Of a DNA stretch of 64,000 bases, positions 24,401 through 36,463 are shown piece by piece; the first letter of the stretch is position 1, and every line of letters begins with the position of its first letter. The notes beneath the pieces were generated by a model. It ran no database searches and was not told the DNA's origin. It was given only the letters and a program-made list of their open reading frames with translations. The stretch spans positions 40,898,001 through 40,962,000 of the forward strand of contig CM048553.1 of the NCBI GenBank assembly GCA_026413225.1. Reading direction: 5' to 3'. The translations under genes and the position numbers were made by a program. Origin of the DNA: Otis tarda (Eukaryota > Chordata > Aves > Otidiformes > Otididae).

Positions 24401-25389
24401 TGCTCTACTGCAGCTGAGACAAAGGAAATCACACTTCTTGCAAGGTCTCCCATTTAAGTGAAAGGAGAAATCCTAATAGCACAACATTTGCCCAAAGCTA
24501 TATGGTGCTCTATCATCACTTATTTTAAAACAAAACAAAACAAACCACACACTCAAAAACAAACAAAAACCCCTACAAGACCCCCACACTACAAAGTAGC
24601 AATTAAAACATATGAGGGAGGGAGGAAGTAAGAGCTTACAAAATCGAGTATTTTTCATCTCAACCTCAGTTCTGTCAGATTTCAGACATTTCAAAACCTT
24701 TCTGACACTTCATTCCCATGCTGACTTAGAAGATACATGAGTGCTAGAACACACAAGTCATTAATTTCTCTGTCATCATCTGATTAATTCTGATTTATTA
24801 CCTCTAACTTAAAGCTTTCTGAATAGTTCTGCTATTTTAGAGAAAAAGTTGCTTAGCTAAATTTCTTGCAATACACACAGATACGTAATCATTTGGATGA
24901 CAGATTAATTCACCCAACAGACATTGACATAGCACATTGTAGGACACATAGCCACATGGGAAACCACCAGATTCATCACTTTACCTAGACTTTTTCAAAG
25001 ACCATTGTATGTGCATGAAGTCCTAAAAAGTACATAAAAAGAAACAAAACTCTGGAAAGTGATCAAAACACCTTAAGAATATTCTGTTTGTACTTATTAT
25101 TTGGAATATCTTGTTAGTACATTAAAGGGCTTTTTAAATTACTTACATATTCTCAATATGAAAATAAACATGTCTTCACTTTACAAAATGTGACAAGTGT
25201 TTGGGAAGCCACAGAAACAATAAAGCACAGACTTCGTGTAAAAGGGAAAAGGAATAAGGGCTAATTATAGGCCTTAGCTCCACCCAGCAATTCTAGTAAG
25301 AAATATGAGAAATAAGGCTTAAATTTCTTGACTGATTACCTGGTTTCCTTCTTTTCAAATGAATGTGAGAACGAACCAACTCATAGAAC
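21483..25389. other. Non-genic stretch
   Basis: No gene recognised. A small hairpin ACTCCCA...TGGGAGT (22139-22162) followed by AATCCC resembles the ancient palindromic amniote repeat pattern. An A/C low-complexity tract lies at 24527-24580. The rest is unique and AT-rich. Confidence 0.5.
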
Positions 25390-25431
25390 TTCCCCTTCCC
25401 CTTCCCCTTCCCCTTCCCCTTCCCCTTCCCC
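25390..25431. repeat. (TTCCCC)7 microsatellite
   Basis: Seven perfect copies of TTCCCC. The minus strand reads (GGGGAA)7, a homopurine tract with seven G4 runs separated by two A's, which fits both a G-quadruplex and an intramolecular triplex. Perfect identity suggests recent expansion and likely length polymorphism. Confidence 0.97.
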
Positions 25432-26778
25432 TTGGAAATAGCAACAGGTTTTTTTCTTCTTCAGACAGTAACAAGGTATGTGCTGCTTCCAGGGCTGGGA
25501 TTTCACTTCAGCCAGCAGCTGAACTGATTCTGAGCCATTTCCCACCAGTGGAGGTTAATATGTCACACCCGTCAATTATCACATTTCCTGGCGTGGGCTG
25601 CCGTGCGCTTAAATAACAACATGATAGTGCACACACATGCTTCTGTGTGCAAACAGCAAATTCACACTTGTATCCTGAATGATTTATTTTGGATGAAGGG
25701 GAAAAAGATTTGAGTGGGGAAAAAGTAAATAATTCTCTGTTGCCTTCATAACACACAACATTAAACCCTCATTCACAAAATGGCACCTATCCCTACAGGC
25801 AATAAGCACCCTGAAATTCAAAGGTCTAATATATGCAGGAGACAAAATCCCAACATTTACATGCTATTCACACCTTTATTCCGTGATAGGAAACAATATT
25901 TGAGAGGGTTGTTACTTTTTAAAAATATGTCAGGCCCAATCACCCCTGCTGCATCTGCGCTTGGTGCCGTGCCAGGCCATAAGGGACACCTGAGCCACTC
26001 TGGCTCACGGAGCTCTAACCGTGGTTTCCATGGTTGGCTACAGGCCCTCACTATTTCATGAAAGAGAGCTGAAAATACTTCCTTAGTTGCTAGAAACATG
26101 CAGCTGGAGGAAGGAAAGGAGTGAGGCTGTATTTAAACAAATAAAATTCACTTTGTGATAGCTTGAGGTTTTCTCTTGACTTAAACCACACATCTATACA
26201 CACACATATGGACTCACATACAAATAACGCCTGGAAAGGTCAATATGATCATTTATTCTGACCTTAAATTAACTTCAGTCAAAAAAATACTAAAATCATT
26301 TCATTTTACACAGAAGACCAACTTCTCAAGAAAGCACAGCATGTGTAAGACAGAGTACTCCTTCAATAAACCTGCGAAAAGCATTGACTCATCTACAAAC
26401 TAATAATCATTTTTCTACCTTACCTTACTGTTCTCAGACATGAATTACTTTGATTTCATCCAGATCAGTTTGTGACACTCTCACGGCCAAGAGGTCCTGC
26501 TTTTGTGGTACAGGGAAGAGCCCAGCCTACCAGCCTTCATCCTACCTTCAGTCAGAAAAGGGGAGGGTGAAACCAAACTCAGTTACCCACCAAAGGGAGA
26601 ACAAGAATTGGCCATGAAAGCCTTTATTTTTTAAATTTTCCTTTTTTTTTCAAGGGAAAGCTGAAACAGCTCTGCTTCAGATATGAAGCTTGTGTAGAAA
26701 GGAGAGATGCCTAAGACTCAAGCTTCTCACCTTGGATCAGAAATGATAGGGGTCAGGAAGAGGGAAGGAATGAGCTGC
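25432..26778. other. Non-genic, nothing recognised
   Basis: Unique sequence up to the LTR. Short overlapping frames at 25857-26099 on both strands reflect local GC content. No supported element. Confidence 0.5.
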
Positions 26779-27899
26779 CGTATTGGGTTTGTGTGGCAGG
26801 GTTTTGGTAGCAAGAGGGTTACAGAGTTGGCTTCCATGAGGAGCTTCCAGAAGCTTCCCCTATGTCCGAAAGAGCCAAGGCCAGATGGCTCCACGACAGA
26901 CCCGCCACTGAGGAAGGCCAAGTCCATCAGTGACAGTGGTAGCACCTCTGTGATAACATACCTAAGAAGGGAAAAAAACACTGCTGGGCGACAGCAACCA
27001 GAAGAGATGAGTGAGAATACGTGAGAGAAACAACTCTGCAGACATCAAGGTCAGTGAAGGACAGGGAAGAGGTGCTAGAGGTGCCAGAGCAGAGATTCCC
27101 CTGCAGCCTGTGGTGCAGACCTTGGTGAGGCAGGCTGCTTTTCTGCAGCACATGGAGGCCCACGGAGGAGCACAGACCCACTTGCAGCCCATGCCAGAGC
27201 AGGTGGATGTCTGAAGAAGGCTGTGACCCTGTGGGAAGCCTGCACTGGAGCAGGCTCCTGGCAGGACCTGTGAACTCATGGAGAGAGGAGCCCGCTCTGG
27301 AGCAGTTTTGCTGCCAGGACTTGTGACCCTGTGGAGGACCCATGGTGGAGCAGTCTGTTCCTGAGGGACTGCACCTCGTGGAAGGGCCCCATGCTGGAGG
27401 AGTCGGTGAAGAACTGCATCCCATGGGAAGGACCCACTTCGGAGAAGTTCATGGAGGATTTTCTCCCATGGGAGAGACCCCATGCTGGAGTAGGGGAAGA
27501 GTGCCTCTCCTTCCCTGAGGAGGAAGGAGAGGCAGAGACTACGTGTGAGGAACTGACCGCAACCCCCATTCCCTGTCCCCCTGCGCTGCTGGCAGGGAAG
27601 AGGTAGAGAAACTGGGAGTAAAGTTGAGCCTGGGAAGAGGGGAGGGGCAGGGGAAGGTGGTTTAAGATGTGGTTTCGTTTCTCATTACCCTGCTCTGATT
27701 TGATTAGTAAAAAATTAAATTAATTTTCTCAAGGTGAGTCTGTTTCACCCATGATGTTAATTGCTGAGCGGTCTCCCTATCCTTATCTTGACCCACGAGT
27801 CTTTTGTTGTATTTTTTCTCCCTCTGTCCATTTGAGGAGGGGGAGTGACAAAGTGGCTTTGGTGGGCATCTGATGTTCAGTCAAGGTCAACCCACCACA
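26779..27899 (+). mobile_element. Solo LTR of an endogenous retrovirus, older copy
   Basis: A 1121-bp LTR. Its ends are an imperfect inverted repeat: start CGTATTGGGT, probably derived from TGTGTTGGGT, against end ACCCACCACA. The flanks GCTGC (26774-26778) and GCTGT (27900-27904) fit a 5-bp target duplication with one change. The interior has the diverged repeated phrases of a well-known avian ERVL-type LTR, such as CCCTGCAGCCTGTGGTG and GACCCATGGTGGAGCAG. The TATA-like box is eroded (TACCTAAG, 26959-26966) and the poly(A) signal is lost (AGTAAAAAATTAAA, about 27707). No gag, pol or env remains, so internal recombination left one LTR. The class (ERVL) is from memory of the family. Confidence 0.9.
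27731..27739 (+). promoter_or_regulatory. Consensus splice-donor motif in LTR
   Basis: AAGGTGAGT (exon AAG, intron GTGAGT, with GT at 27734) matches the vertebrate donor consensus. The related LTR at 47670 has AAGTCGAGT at the matching place, so the donor appears to have arisen by mutation in this copy. Use as a real splice site is unproven. Confidence 0.4.
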
Positions 27900-27904
27900 G
27901 CTGT

Positions 27905-28845
27905 GGTAGATACTTGGAAAGGGAGGAGGTGTATTTTGTTTAAGGAGGGGAAGTTAGGGTCTCCTTCCTGTCTTCCACATCTCATTGAGACATAAAGAAA
28001 AAGGTAAAAGCCCCCAAATTAAAGAATATGGGATATGTGTCTTTCCCAATGGGAAACAGAAGCAAGAAAAACACAAGCTATAGAAGCTTGAGTTCTGACA
28101 CGCTGGTAAAATCACTTCTCTTTTGGAGGGGCCTGTGGTTCCTAAATATACTGCTGTTGGCCTTTTCCATAGCTTCTGAGCTGGTACCACCAGCAGCCTG
28201 TTCCACCGTCTCCCCCAACTCCCACTGGAGGTTTCAGCCAGCTATCTTGACTAATATAATTTAAAACAGAAAATGTCTATTCTCGTAAAACTTTACTAGA
28301 ACGAAATTACACATTATTGAGCTCCTTTATCAGAAAACATTTTAAAATAAAGAACAGCTTTTTCATATTAAGTTAGAAACATATTAAATGAGTTATTTTA
28401 AATATGCTAGCCAATTTGTATGAGGACTATGAGTGTCTTCTCATGCTTCTGAGGCCTACACTGAACCCAGGAATGTGTTGTAAAAATGAGTGAATACATT
28501 ACCTTTCAAATGCTATACAGAATAATAATCTAGAGAAACACTTACACATTATAATTATGTGCTATTTAGAGTCCTTAGCTAGGTAGACAGTCACAGTGGA
28601 GAGCTATAGATAGTACTGTTATTTTCAGTGTAAGATCTTCATCTCATTCAGCTTCTGATTTGATTTTGATCATCTCTCAGAAACCTGATTTGTTGGAGAT
28701 TTTTATACTACGTTTCCCTATCAAAGTTATATTTTTTGTTACGCAGGTGATATTTATTATTCAAGAGGTTTGTAAACTTCCCAGATCAAATTAATCAACA
28801 GAGCAGTTTCTGGAATTTTAAATATGGTCCCTATGGGAATAAATT
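27905..28845. other. Non-genic, nothing recognised
   Basis: AT-rich unique sequence between an LTR and a CR1 tail. No feature supported. Confidence 0.5.
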
Positions 28846-28989
28846 CCATCCCTGGAAACGTTCAAGGCCAGGCTGGATGAGGCTCTGAGCAACCTGATCT
28901 AGTCAGGGATGTCCCTGCTTCTTGCAGGGGGGTTGGACTAGATGACCTTTGAAGGTCCCTTCCAACTCTAACCATTCTATGATTCTATA
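28846..28989 (+). mobile_element. CR1 LINE 3' tail, plus strand
   Basis: Starts CCATCCCTGGAAACGTTCAA, continues GCCAGGCTGGATGAGGCTCT and GGTTGGACTAGATGACCT, and ends in ATTCTATGATTCTATA. Only ~144 bp is kept, so it is severely 5'-truncated. It is the same type as the minus-strand copy at 992-1422, giving an inverted pair ~27.5 kb apart. Confidence 0.95.
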
Positions 28990-30933
28990 AATAGATTTCA
29001 CTGCAAATTTTGATTTACAAAAATAAAATAGATATTTATTTCAGTCTACAAATTGATCATGACAGCCAAACTCTACAACACGGCATTTTGGCACTGTCCT
29101 GTGGCTCTCATGAACAAAAAACATATCACATACGATGTACCTTCTAAGAAGTTAATGTCTTTGTATGTAATGTTGCATTGAAATGTAATGATGTGCAGAC
29201 CAGGACACAAAACGGTTTGGATTAAATATCTAGGAAATGAAATCCCTTTGGATGATTGTCAGGACTAGTCTGCCTCCTTTATCCCAAGACACAAGTTGGC
29301 ATATTATCATTATTACACATAGTTAAATACCCAGGCTCTGATTTCATTAATCCTTCAGTTAGGGCTGCAAAGGTATCAAGCAGAGGACATTCACTGTTTT
29401 CACATGAAATGCTATTTACTAAAATACTATACATGTATTGCATAATATAAATGTCTAATATTTTACCAGTAATAATTGCACTTGAATCAAAGGTGGTTTT
29501 TCCCTTCAGTTCCCCTTTAGCCTGCATGCATTTTCATTTCTGTAACTCCTACTTCTCTAAAAGAATCACAGAGGCTTTCTTAGACCAAATTAGTACCAAA
29601 AAAGTTTTATTTTTGAGCACCTCACTCCACTTCAATCACAAGGACCTCCAGAAGTGTAGTTTTTTCCCTGTCACATGCCAAAGAACCAGTCCTATTTCCT
29701 TAAAAGCCAAGGAGGAAATAAGTATCTATTATCTGCAGAATAAGTTGGATCACCCTCCAAAAGATGATGCCAGAGGATTAGAACCTTCTGTCTTGCAAAA
29801 TAGATCCACTTACAAAAAATTGGAGGCCTCGTCTGTCTCAAGCTAAGACCATGGTTGCGTCGCAACTCTTCTGTAAGCTGACTAAACAGATGCACAAATG
29901 GTCTACTCAGCAACACTCATTCTTCATTCAGCATAAAACTGAGCTCTGAAATTTGCCAGTTGAGACATTATCAATCTCATGTTTGTAACATAAACTATGA
30001 TTAATTCCCGATTTCTCTCTTGTTCTCAAATTTTGTGCCAGAAACAACTGGAAGAGATATGCCCTTCCACTCTTCTGAGAAGTATTGCAAGAGGCTAGAA
30101 AGAATTTTGAAGTCCTGTGTAAGTACCATATCAATACACAGGCTTCATACTTCATATGTTACTATTGTGGCATTTTAATATTTTCTGTTACTAACAGATT
30201 AAATAACTTATACACTATTTCAGGAAAAGTTTTAAAACAGGCCCATTTTCATTTGCATTATTTATGCAAAAAAAAAAAGGTAGATGCACTACAAAATAAG
30301 ATCATTGCAAGCATAAGTCCTCTATGGGTACAATAAGATACTGTAATGTTTAAATTATAACAGAAAAACAATTACAGATAACTGGTATCATCTGTCAGGG
30401 TATTTTGTGAGATCTCTTTCTTGATAGCCAAACTAACATCTAGGCTTGGGAAGAAACATTGAACTATATTAGATATAAGTTTTGGAATAGGTTAGTTTAT
30501 TATTTCAAAACTGTTTCCTGTAAAGGAAGTAGTCTTTGCACCCAACTCCATACTTTGACTAGGGACAATCCTTGTGATTTTCAGGAAACTAGATCGTGGA
30601 GCTATGCTAAGATGCCAGTCATACCAAAAATGCATTTTTTTAAAGTTAGATCTAGACTACACTGTTATCTCTGTCTGCATCTGCCATTTTTAAGCAGAGA
30701 CATGATGCTTTCCTCTGAACTGAATGAAAAAACAGCTATCACTGGTAATCACTACATACATACCTGGAGTTATGGTTTAAGGTGGGTCTGAAAACTGAGC
30801 AGTACCATATAGGAGCTCAAGCTGTTGATTATTTTCTAATTCCCACTGAGATTCTCCCACTCCTCTTTTCTTGGCGTTCAGTCTCCTTGTTCAAAAGGAA
30901 TCAGTGATCCATAAAATTAAATAATATATTGCA
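28990..30933. other. Non-genic stretch
   Basis: A 131-codon plus-strand frame at 29451-29846 lacks coding-like codon bias or a domain and is judged a chance frame. The rest is AT-rich unique sequence. No supported feature. Confidence 0.5.
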
Positions 30934-30991
30934 GCCAAATTCTACTTAAACAATGGCACTATTCAGGAAAGTACGGCAAACAGGATTTGGC
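30934..30991. repeat. Short palindromic repeat relic
   Basis: GCCAAATTCT (30934-30943) and AGGATTTGGC (30982-30991) form imperfect terminal inverted repeats (GCCAAAT/ATTTGGC exact) around ~38 bases. This fits a complete but degraded copy of the same ancient hairpin-like amniote repeat seen at 13812. Confidence 0.45.
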
Positions 30992-33140
30992 CCTAGCTGT
31001 GAGTGCAATATTGATCCTGGATTGTGCGTATCTTAACAGGCTAAGGCCTTTGCATGCAGTCACTAAAAAGAGCTCAAACAGAGCAGTGAGCTATGAAAAT
31101 GTGTTATTTTGCTATCACTAGATGTGCACACTAACAGTATTCTCCCTTGACCCTCTCTTTTTCTTTTTCCAGTTTACTGGATGTTCTCTCTTACTAGTAT
31201 AGGTTTTTTTCATCCAGTCATCTCCACCTGCTTTTGAAATTTCCTTCTGTGATCACTTAGCCCAGTTAATTGTTTCCTGACTTTTCTTCCAGTCTTTTCT
31301 CATCTGCTCCTCTTTTCTAAATCCTGGCACAATATACTTTTTTCTTGGATTAATTTCCTTGCTGTTGCCAGATAAGTTACTTGAGACTATCCTCATCTTA
31401 CAATCTTACAGCATCACAGAGCAGGCCCTGCTCACCAGGGCATGCAGCTTGTAGGTAGAGCACTAGGACATCCAGGAATTAATTCATGTTTGCAGTGAAA
31501 TTACATAAGGGTGTTAAAGAAAAAAAAAAAGCAGTTTGCTGACAAAACTTTCTTCAGCACATGCCATTAAGAGTATTGTATTCTAGCTTCAGATATATTT
31601 CTCACATAAATGTGACTGTCAGTCCCTTGGTTAATTTGAATCATATCAAACCTGCCAGGGGTAAATCATTTTTATTCGTAGGGAGTAGCGCTCAAGTCAG
31701 TTTTCTGCTTTAATAATGATCCAGCAACATTTTGTAGAACATCTTGTGGCAGCCTACATCGAACATGTCAGTGCTGGATCCCTGATTTTGAGCAAAGAAT
31801 CCTGTTCATCCTTTTGTAGTTCCACTGAAATCCCTCTTGGCCTGGACCATGAGGTACTGGGTGTGCTGCAGATAAAGACATACTACTTTAAAAAGAACAA
31901 ACATTTGAAATAGTTCGATCTTACTAGTTTTAAAATGTCTGAGCTTTGTATATCCCCAGGGTCTCTCTGCTTGCATCTCCTTAACCAATGCAAGCCATTA
32001 TTAAGAACATGAATAATGTGGCGTGCTATCATATTAGGATATAATTAAAAACAAGACAGCTAAGCCTCAAAGCTGTACTGAACATGCCACACATATTGTG
32101 GTCTTCTGCATTTGTTCTGAATTAAAATCCCACTTCTTACTTGAAACCTCACCTCTGTTTTCCTCACACAGAAGCTAGTGCCTGTTTGGACAACATTCAC
32201 TTTTGGTAAAAAAGCTGTACCCACAGCTCGGGGCAGCAGGGGACACCCACCTGCCTCCCCAAGCATCCTCCCTCTCTGGTTGTAGGGGAGGGCTCAGGGA
32301 GTTGTGGGAGCAAGAAAACCTCACTCCCCGCGGAACACCCCGTGGTGTGGTCCAACCAACATCACCCCGGAAAACCCAGCCCTGCCAGTCACCCCTGTGG
32401 AGGCAGCGCATCTGCCCCCGCACTTCCTGAGGTGTCAACTTCCAGTCTGCAGCAATGTCGTGGGGGCCTCTCCTGCAGCAGAAGGACTAAATGTGCAACT
32501 GTGATCATAGCCAGGACTTCCTGAGGACCATTTGGACCAGAATAAAACCAAATTAGGGCACCCACGCCCCCTTCCATCAAGCACTCTGCTCTCAGAGGCA
32601 GTTTTCTCTCACTAATCTATTTACCTAACCTCAAATTTTACGTTAAAAGCCAAGAGCATGTTGACTCAGGAACATGTTGGCAAGTGACCTAATTTTACCC
32701 AGCCATCAGCTGACTCAGAGCCAGGAATGATGCCAGGCAAGCATAGCCTGCTGTAAGAGCCAGTGCTTCATGGTAACTGCTCTTTCCCCCTTCCCCTGGT
32801 TATTGCAGCTGGTTGGTACTACAGACAAAAGTGAATAGATGGCTCTCTACCTGACTACAGGCTCTGCAAGTGGTAAATATGCTCTGGCTGCTGATTTTAA
32901 GTCACGATTCCTCCCTCTCCCCTGTCTTGAAGAGTAACCACTGTCCATAATGCCAACCTAAAGCTCCATAAGCTCTTCAGACTTGTCAGACTGTGAAGAA
33001 AAGAGCAGGGCTTTGTTTGCTTGGAAGATGGGAGGCCCTCAAGGATAAGTAGGATCTCTAGGAAGTATTCAGAGAAGAACCTGATGGCTGCACTTCTTCA
33101 GCCAGGAATCAGGAGAGTTCAGAGGCTTTGGGGATGACTG
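30992..33140. other. Non-genic stretch with a GC-richer patch
   Basis: A pyrimidine-rich segment lies at 31150-31345 and an A-rich run near 31519-31531. A GC-richer patch at 32215-32480 is open in several frames on both strands, which reflects composition, not a gene. No supported element. Confidence 0.5.
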
Positions 33141-33207
33141 ATACAACTATTTGTTGTATTTATTCCAAAAACATGTCTGGGAAATGTCTTCCCAGACCTG
33201 TCTGGGA
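33141..33207. repeat. Cluster of two perfect hairpins
   Basis: ATACAAC (33141-33147) pairs with GTTGTAT (33153-33159) over a 5-base loop. GTCTGGGAA (33175-33183) pairs with TTCCCAGAC (33189-33197) over a 5-base loop. A third, direct copy GTCTGGGA follows at 33200-33207, so the second motif reads forward, reverse, forward. Confidence 0.85.
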
Positions 33208-36200
33208 TCATTTCCAAAGCCAGTTATGGACTCATACCAGACTTGAAACATTGGAAACCTGCTGAGCAAGGATGGAAGCTATAAACAACTTAGGTGCTTT
33301 GATGAGTGTTTTGTGTCTAGCTTTTCTTTTGTGGTCTCATCTGAAGAGGTAAGTGAGTTGATGTCGTTCTTTCCAGGTAAAGTGGCTCAGCACACAACCC
33401 TTTTATCTAGTCTGAAGGCTAATCTCGAAAGACACAATGACCTATTGTCCCCTTTGACAGGATTCAGAGCTATTTAAAATGAAATGCTGTTGGAGTAGAG
33501 GTACAAGTAATACTGGGGACACCCAATCCATTACCATACAGGTAATGCCTTTGCCTGTGTTCATGGACTGCTTCAGTTCAAGGACCGGGAAGTTAAGGTC
33601 TAGCTCTTCTTTAAGTGCTAGGTTACCCCAGATATAGACAGAAGATCAAGCTTCAGTCAGGAGCCTTGAGTGGCTTCTGAAGGAGTATCAGACCTTGAGA
33701 AAGCCTTCCCCCACACCATGACCTGTATTAATGAGCTGGGTTTTGATAGGAGGGAGTGTTTTTTTTGGTTTGGGGGGTGGTTTTATTCTTTTGTAATCAT
33801 CAAAGCATTAGACTGCTCAGGAATAAAATATATGAAAATTGATGAATTTGTTTTGTCTCCTGTCACGCTGTTCTTAGCATGACCTGCAGCTCAGAAGATT
33901 TCAAATGTGTCAACTTGTGCCATGGCCTTTTGAATTCTTGCTAACTCCAATGAACCTGTAAGCTCTAGCTAAGGAATACTTAGTCCTTGCTGCATGAAGC
34001 AGAGAGACTATGGGCACAGAGGTATATTTTCACCCCAGGATCCAGGAGATGAGACATGCCGAGCCACCCATTCAAGCAGAGAGCAAGCACGTTTTCAGAC
34101 GTGGGTAGAAAGTGAAAGTAGTAAAAACTGTCAAGATCAGCTCTTGACAAAGATTTCTTCCAAGCTTGGGCTGCTTCTACAGAGGCCATCCTTGGAAGCA
34201 GCATCAGTGCCTCTTTTCCAGAGCCTTCAAAGTCTGCCACTGGAAAGCAAAGCTATCATCTTTAATTTTTTTCTTGTTGCCTGACCTATTGCTTTATACA
34301 TTGCTCCTGCCTCATCAGGACAACAGCTGGTAACTATCTGTATTGGTTCAGCTAATTATTCTATTAATGATTCAGCTAATATAGTTTAGTACAGGAAATT
34401 TAGATATCACATCATTAAACAATTATTTATGTATTCTAGACCTTTACCAAATCCATCTTGAGATGTGTTAATTTATTTCTCCCTGGGTGTTTATAAGGTA
34501 TGACATCCTGCAAGTGACTAATTCTTGTTCTCCGTTCTTTTTAAGATTTAATCAGCATTTGAGACTTATACCTGGTATTATGCCAGGATAACTAGAAAGC
34601 AATGATGAGCAAGCTTTCAAGCATTTGGCAGTTCCTTTAAAACAAGCAGAATTTTAGAAGCTAATGTGAAACATATAAAAAATTTTCAGAAACTAGCAGT
34701 TCTTTCTCATTTTCAAGAAAAAAAAACCAACCCTAAAATAAATAAACTTATTGCTTATACAATCTTGATTGAAATAGTGCTTAAAAGTTCATTAACAAAC
34801 CAGAGAGTTAGATTCTAGTTTCTCTCAAATAAAACAAAAGCTGAGTGAAACTAATTGCTCTCAGTAGCATAATGTAACTGTGGATCGGTGTATCCTGGAT
34901 AGCTTAAAACCTGGATCCAAGGAAATGTAGTCAGAGATTCCTTTGACTGAGAAAAAGAGCTTGTCATTTTGCATCTGCAGATAACCAAGGCCATGAAAGT
35001 GTCATAGATGGTGTGGTAGAGACACTGATTTCATTATTCATATTTTCTTATCTATCTATTTTGTTAGTCATATTAATTAACATTAAGATGAATAGCACCT
35101 TAGACTTTGAAATGTATGTATGACTCAGTTCAATTATTTACAGAATAATTACTAATTAAATAATGTAATTCATTAAGAAACAGACACATTTGTATGGGCA
35201 CGTAGTTGCCACTTTACAATGAAGTGTTCTTTTAAATTTGAGGGACAAAATACATGAAAGGAAAAAAAAAAAAAGAAGAAACATCAAGGAGGAGACATGA
35301 CTTACGGAGACACAAATATTCCATCTGCAGCCAAGCAGCACTGAGTGCAGGTTTCATAGGCTCCTGCTAACAGGATTGGTCTTCACATTCCAGCCTTAAA
35401 TCGTTAGATGCTTTACCTGGCAGTAGGGAAGAATTCATTTGTATATAACCGCTCATAGAGCCATCCGGCTCTTTTGAAACTCCGCACAAAAAGTGTTAAT
35501 TCAGAGGCCTTCTACCCAGAGCCTCCTGTATTTGGGGCTGCAGCTCCAGGCTTGATTTAACTACACAACCTACCCTCTTATGTGTCTTGGTTCATTTTAT
35601 ACCCCTTGGGAAACAAGCTCAATAGGCCACAGGTAGCAGAGGATCCCTCAAGGGACCAACCGCTATGTTGAAACCGTTTATATAAACATATGTATATGTC
35701 ATATAAAAAGAGACCAGAGGAGCTGGAGTGTGGGAGATGTGAAGAGAAGGTGGAAGGCTGCAGAATTTTTAGAAACTTCAGGTGTTAGACAGGTCACAAG
35801 AGAAAGAGGGAGAATGAGGTGGTGGGTACAAGTCTAGGGATGATGGCACTAGCAGGGACAGGTGTCTCTGGATATCAGGAAGAGGAGGAGGAGAAAATCA
35901 TGGTGTGTGCAGGATCCAAAGTTGTCCTAGTGGAGACAGAAGAGACTTGAAAGAGGAGCGAGAAGTACTGAACTATGAAAGGGGAAGAAAAACAGATCCG
36001 GAAACAGGCACGGGAACAGAGATAAGGCAGTTTAGAGTTGTGATTGAGACGGGGGCTGTGGTAAGAGTGAGTGGTTGATGGCTGGTAACCATAACAACAA
36101 CAAAATTGTTTGAAAAATAGTGTAAAGGGTACAGCCCCAGGAGGGCCCTTTGCAGCTGGGAGAGCATCACCCCACCTGCAAGGGAGCAGAGATAGTAACT

Positions 36201-36442
36201 CAAGGCTTCTCAGTGAGCTCTTCTGTGCTTTAATGTAAGCTTTTCTATGAAAAAAAGGCATTTGATCTCCGCATAAAAGCTTCACCTAAGTCTGATAGTT
36301 ACAGTTCTGGATAATTACATCTCAGACAGCTAGCCAGGAAAAAAATAAGTGGATTTAGCATAAGCAGGAAAACAAAAGAGAGTCTATAAGTGTGCTCTAC
36401 GTGTTTATCTGTTCCAGGTAATTTACTAAGGAACAGGACTCT
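33208..36442. other. Non-genic stretch
   Basis: Unique sequence. A purine-rich segment on the plus strand spans about 35704-36010, including GGAAGAGGAGGAGGAG at 35879-35894. The long minus-strand frame 35875-36285 is the complement of this tract and is Ser-rich. No gene recognised. Confidence 0.5.
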
Positions 36443-36463
36443 GTGGATCTTTTCAAGATCCAC
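36443..36463. repeat. 9-bp perfect hairpin, 3-base loop
   Basis: GTGGATCTT (36443-36451), loop TTC, AAGATCCAC (36455-36463). An exact inverted repeat with a minimal loop. Confidence 0.9.

Noticed and set aside
26927..27606. Long open frames (up to ~173 codons) on both strands
   Set aside because: They lie wholly inside the solo LTR and reflect its GC-rich, internally repetitive sequence. No gag, pol or env motif is present.
29451..29846. 131-codon plus-strand frame
   Set aside because: AT-rich codons without bias, no acceptor or donor framework, and no family resemblance.
35875..36285. 136-codon minus-strand frame
   Set aside because: It is the complement of a purine-rich tract, so the Ser/Leu/Phe-rich frame comes from base skew.
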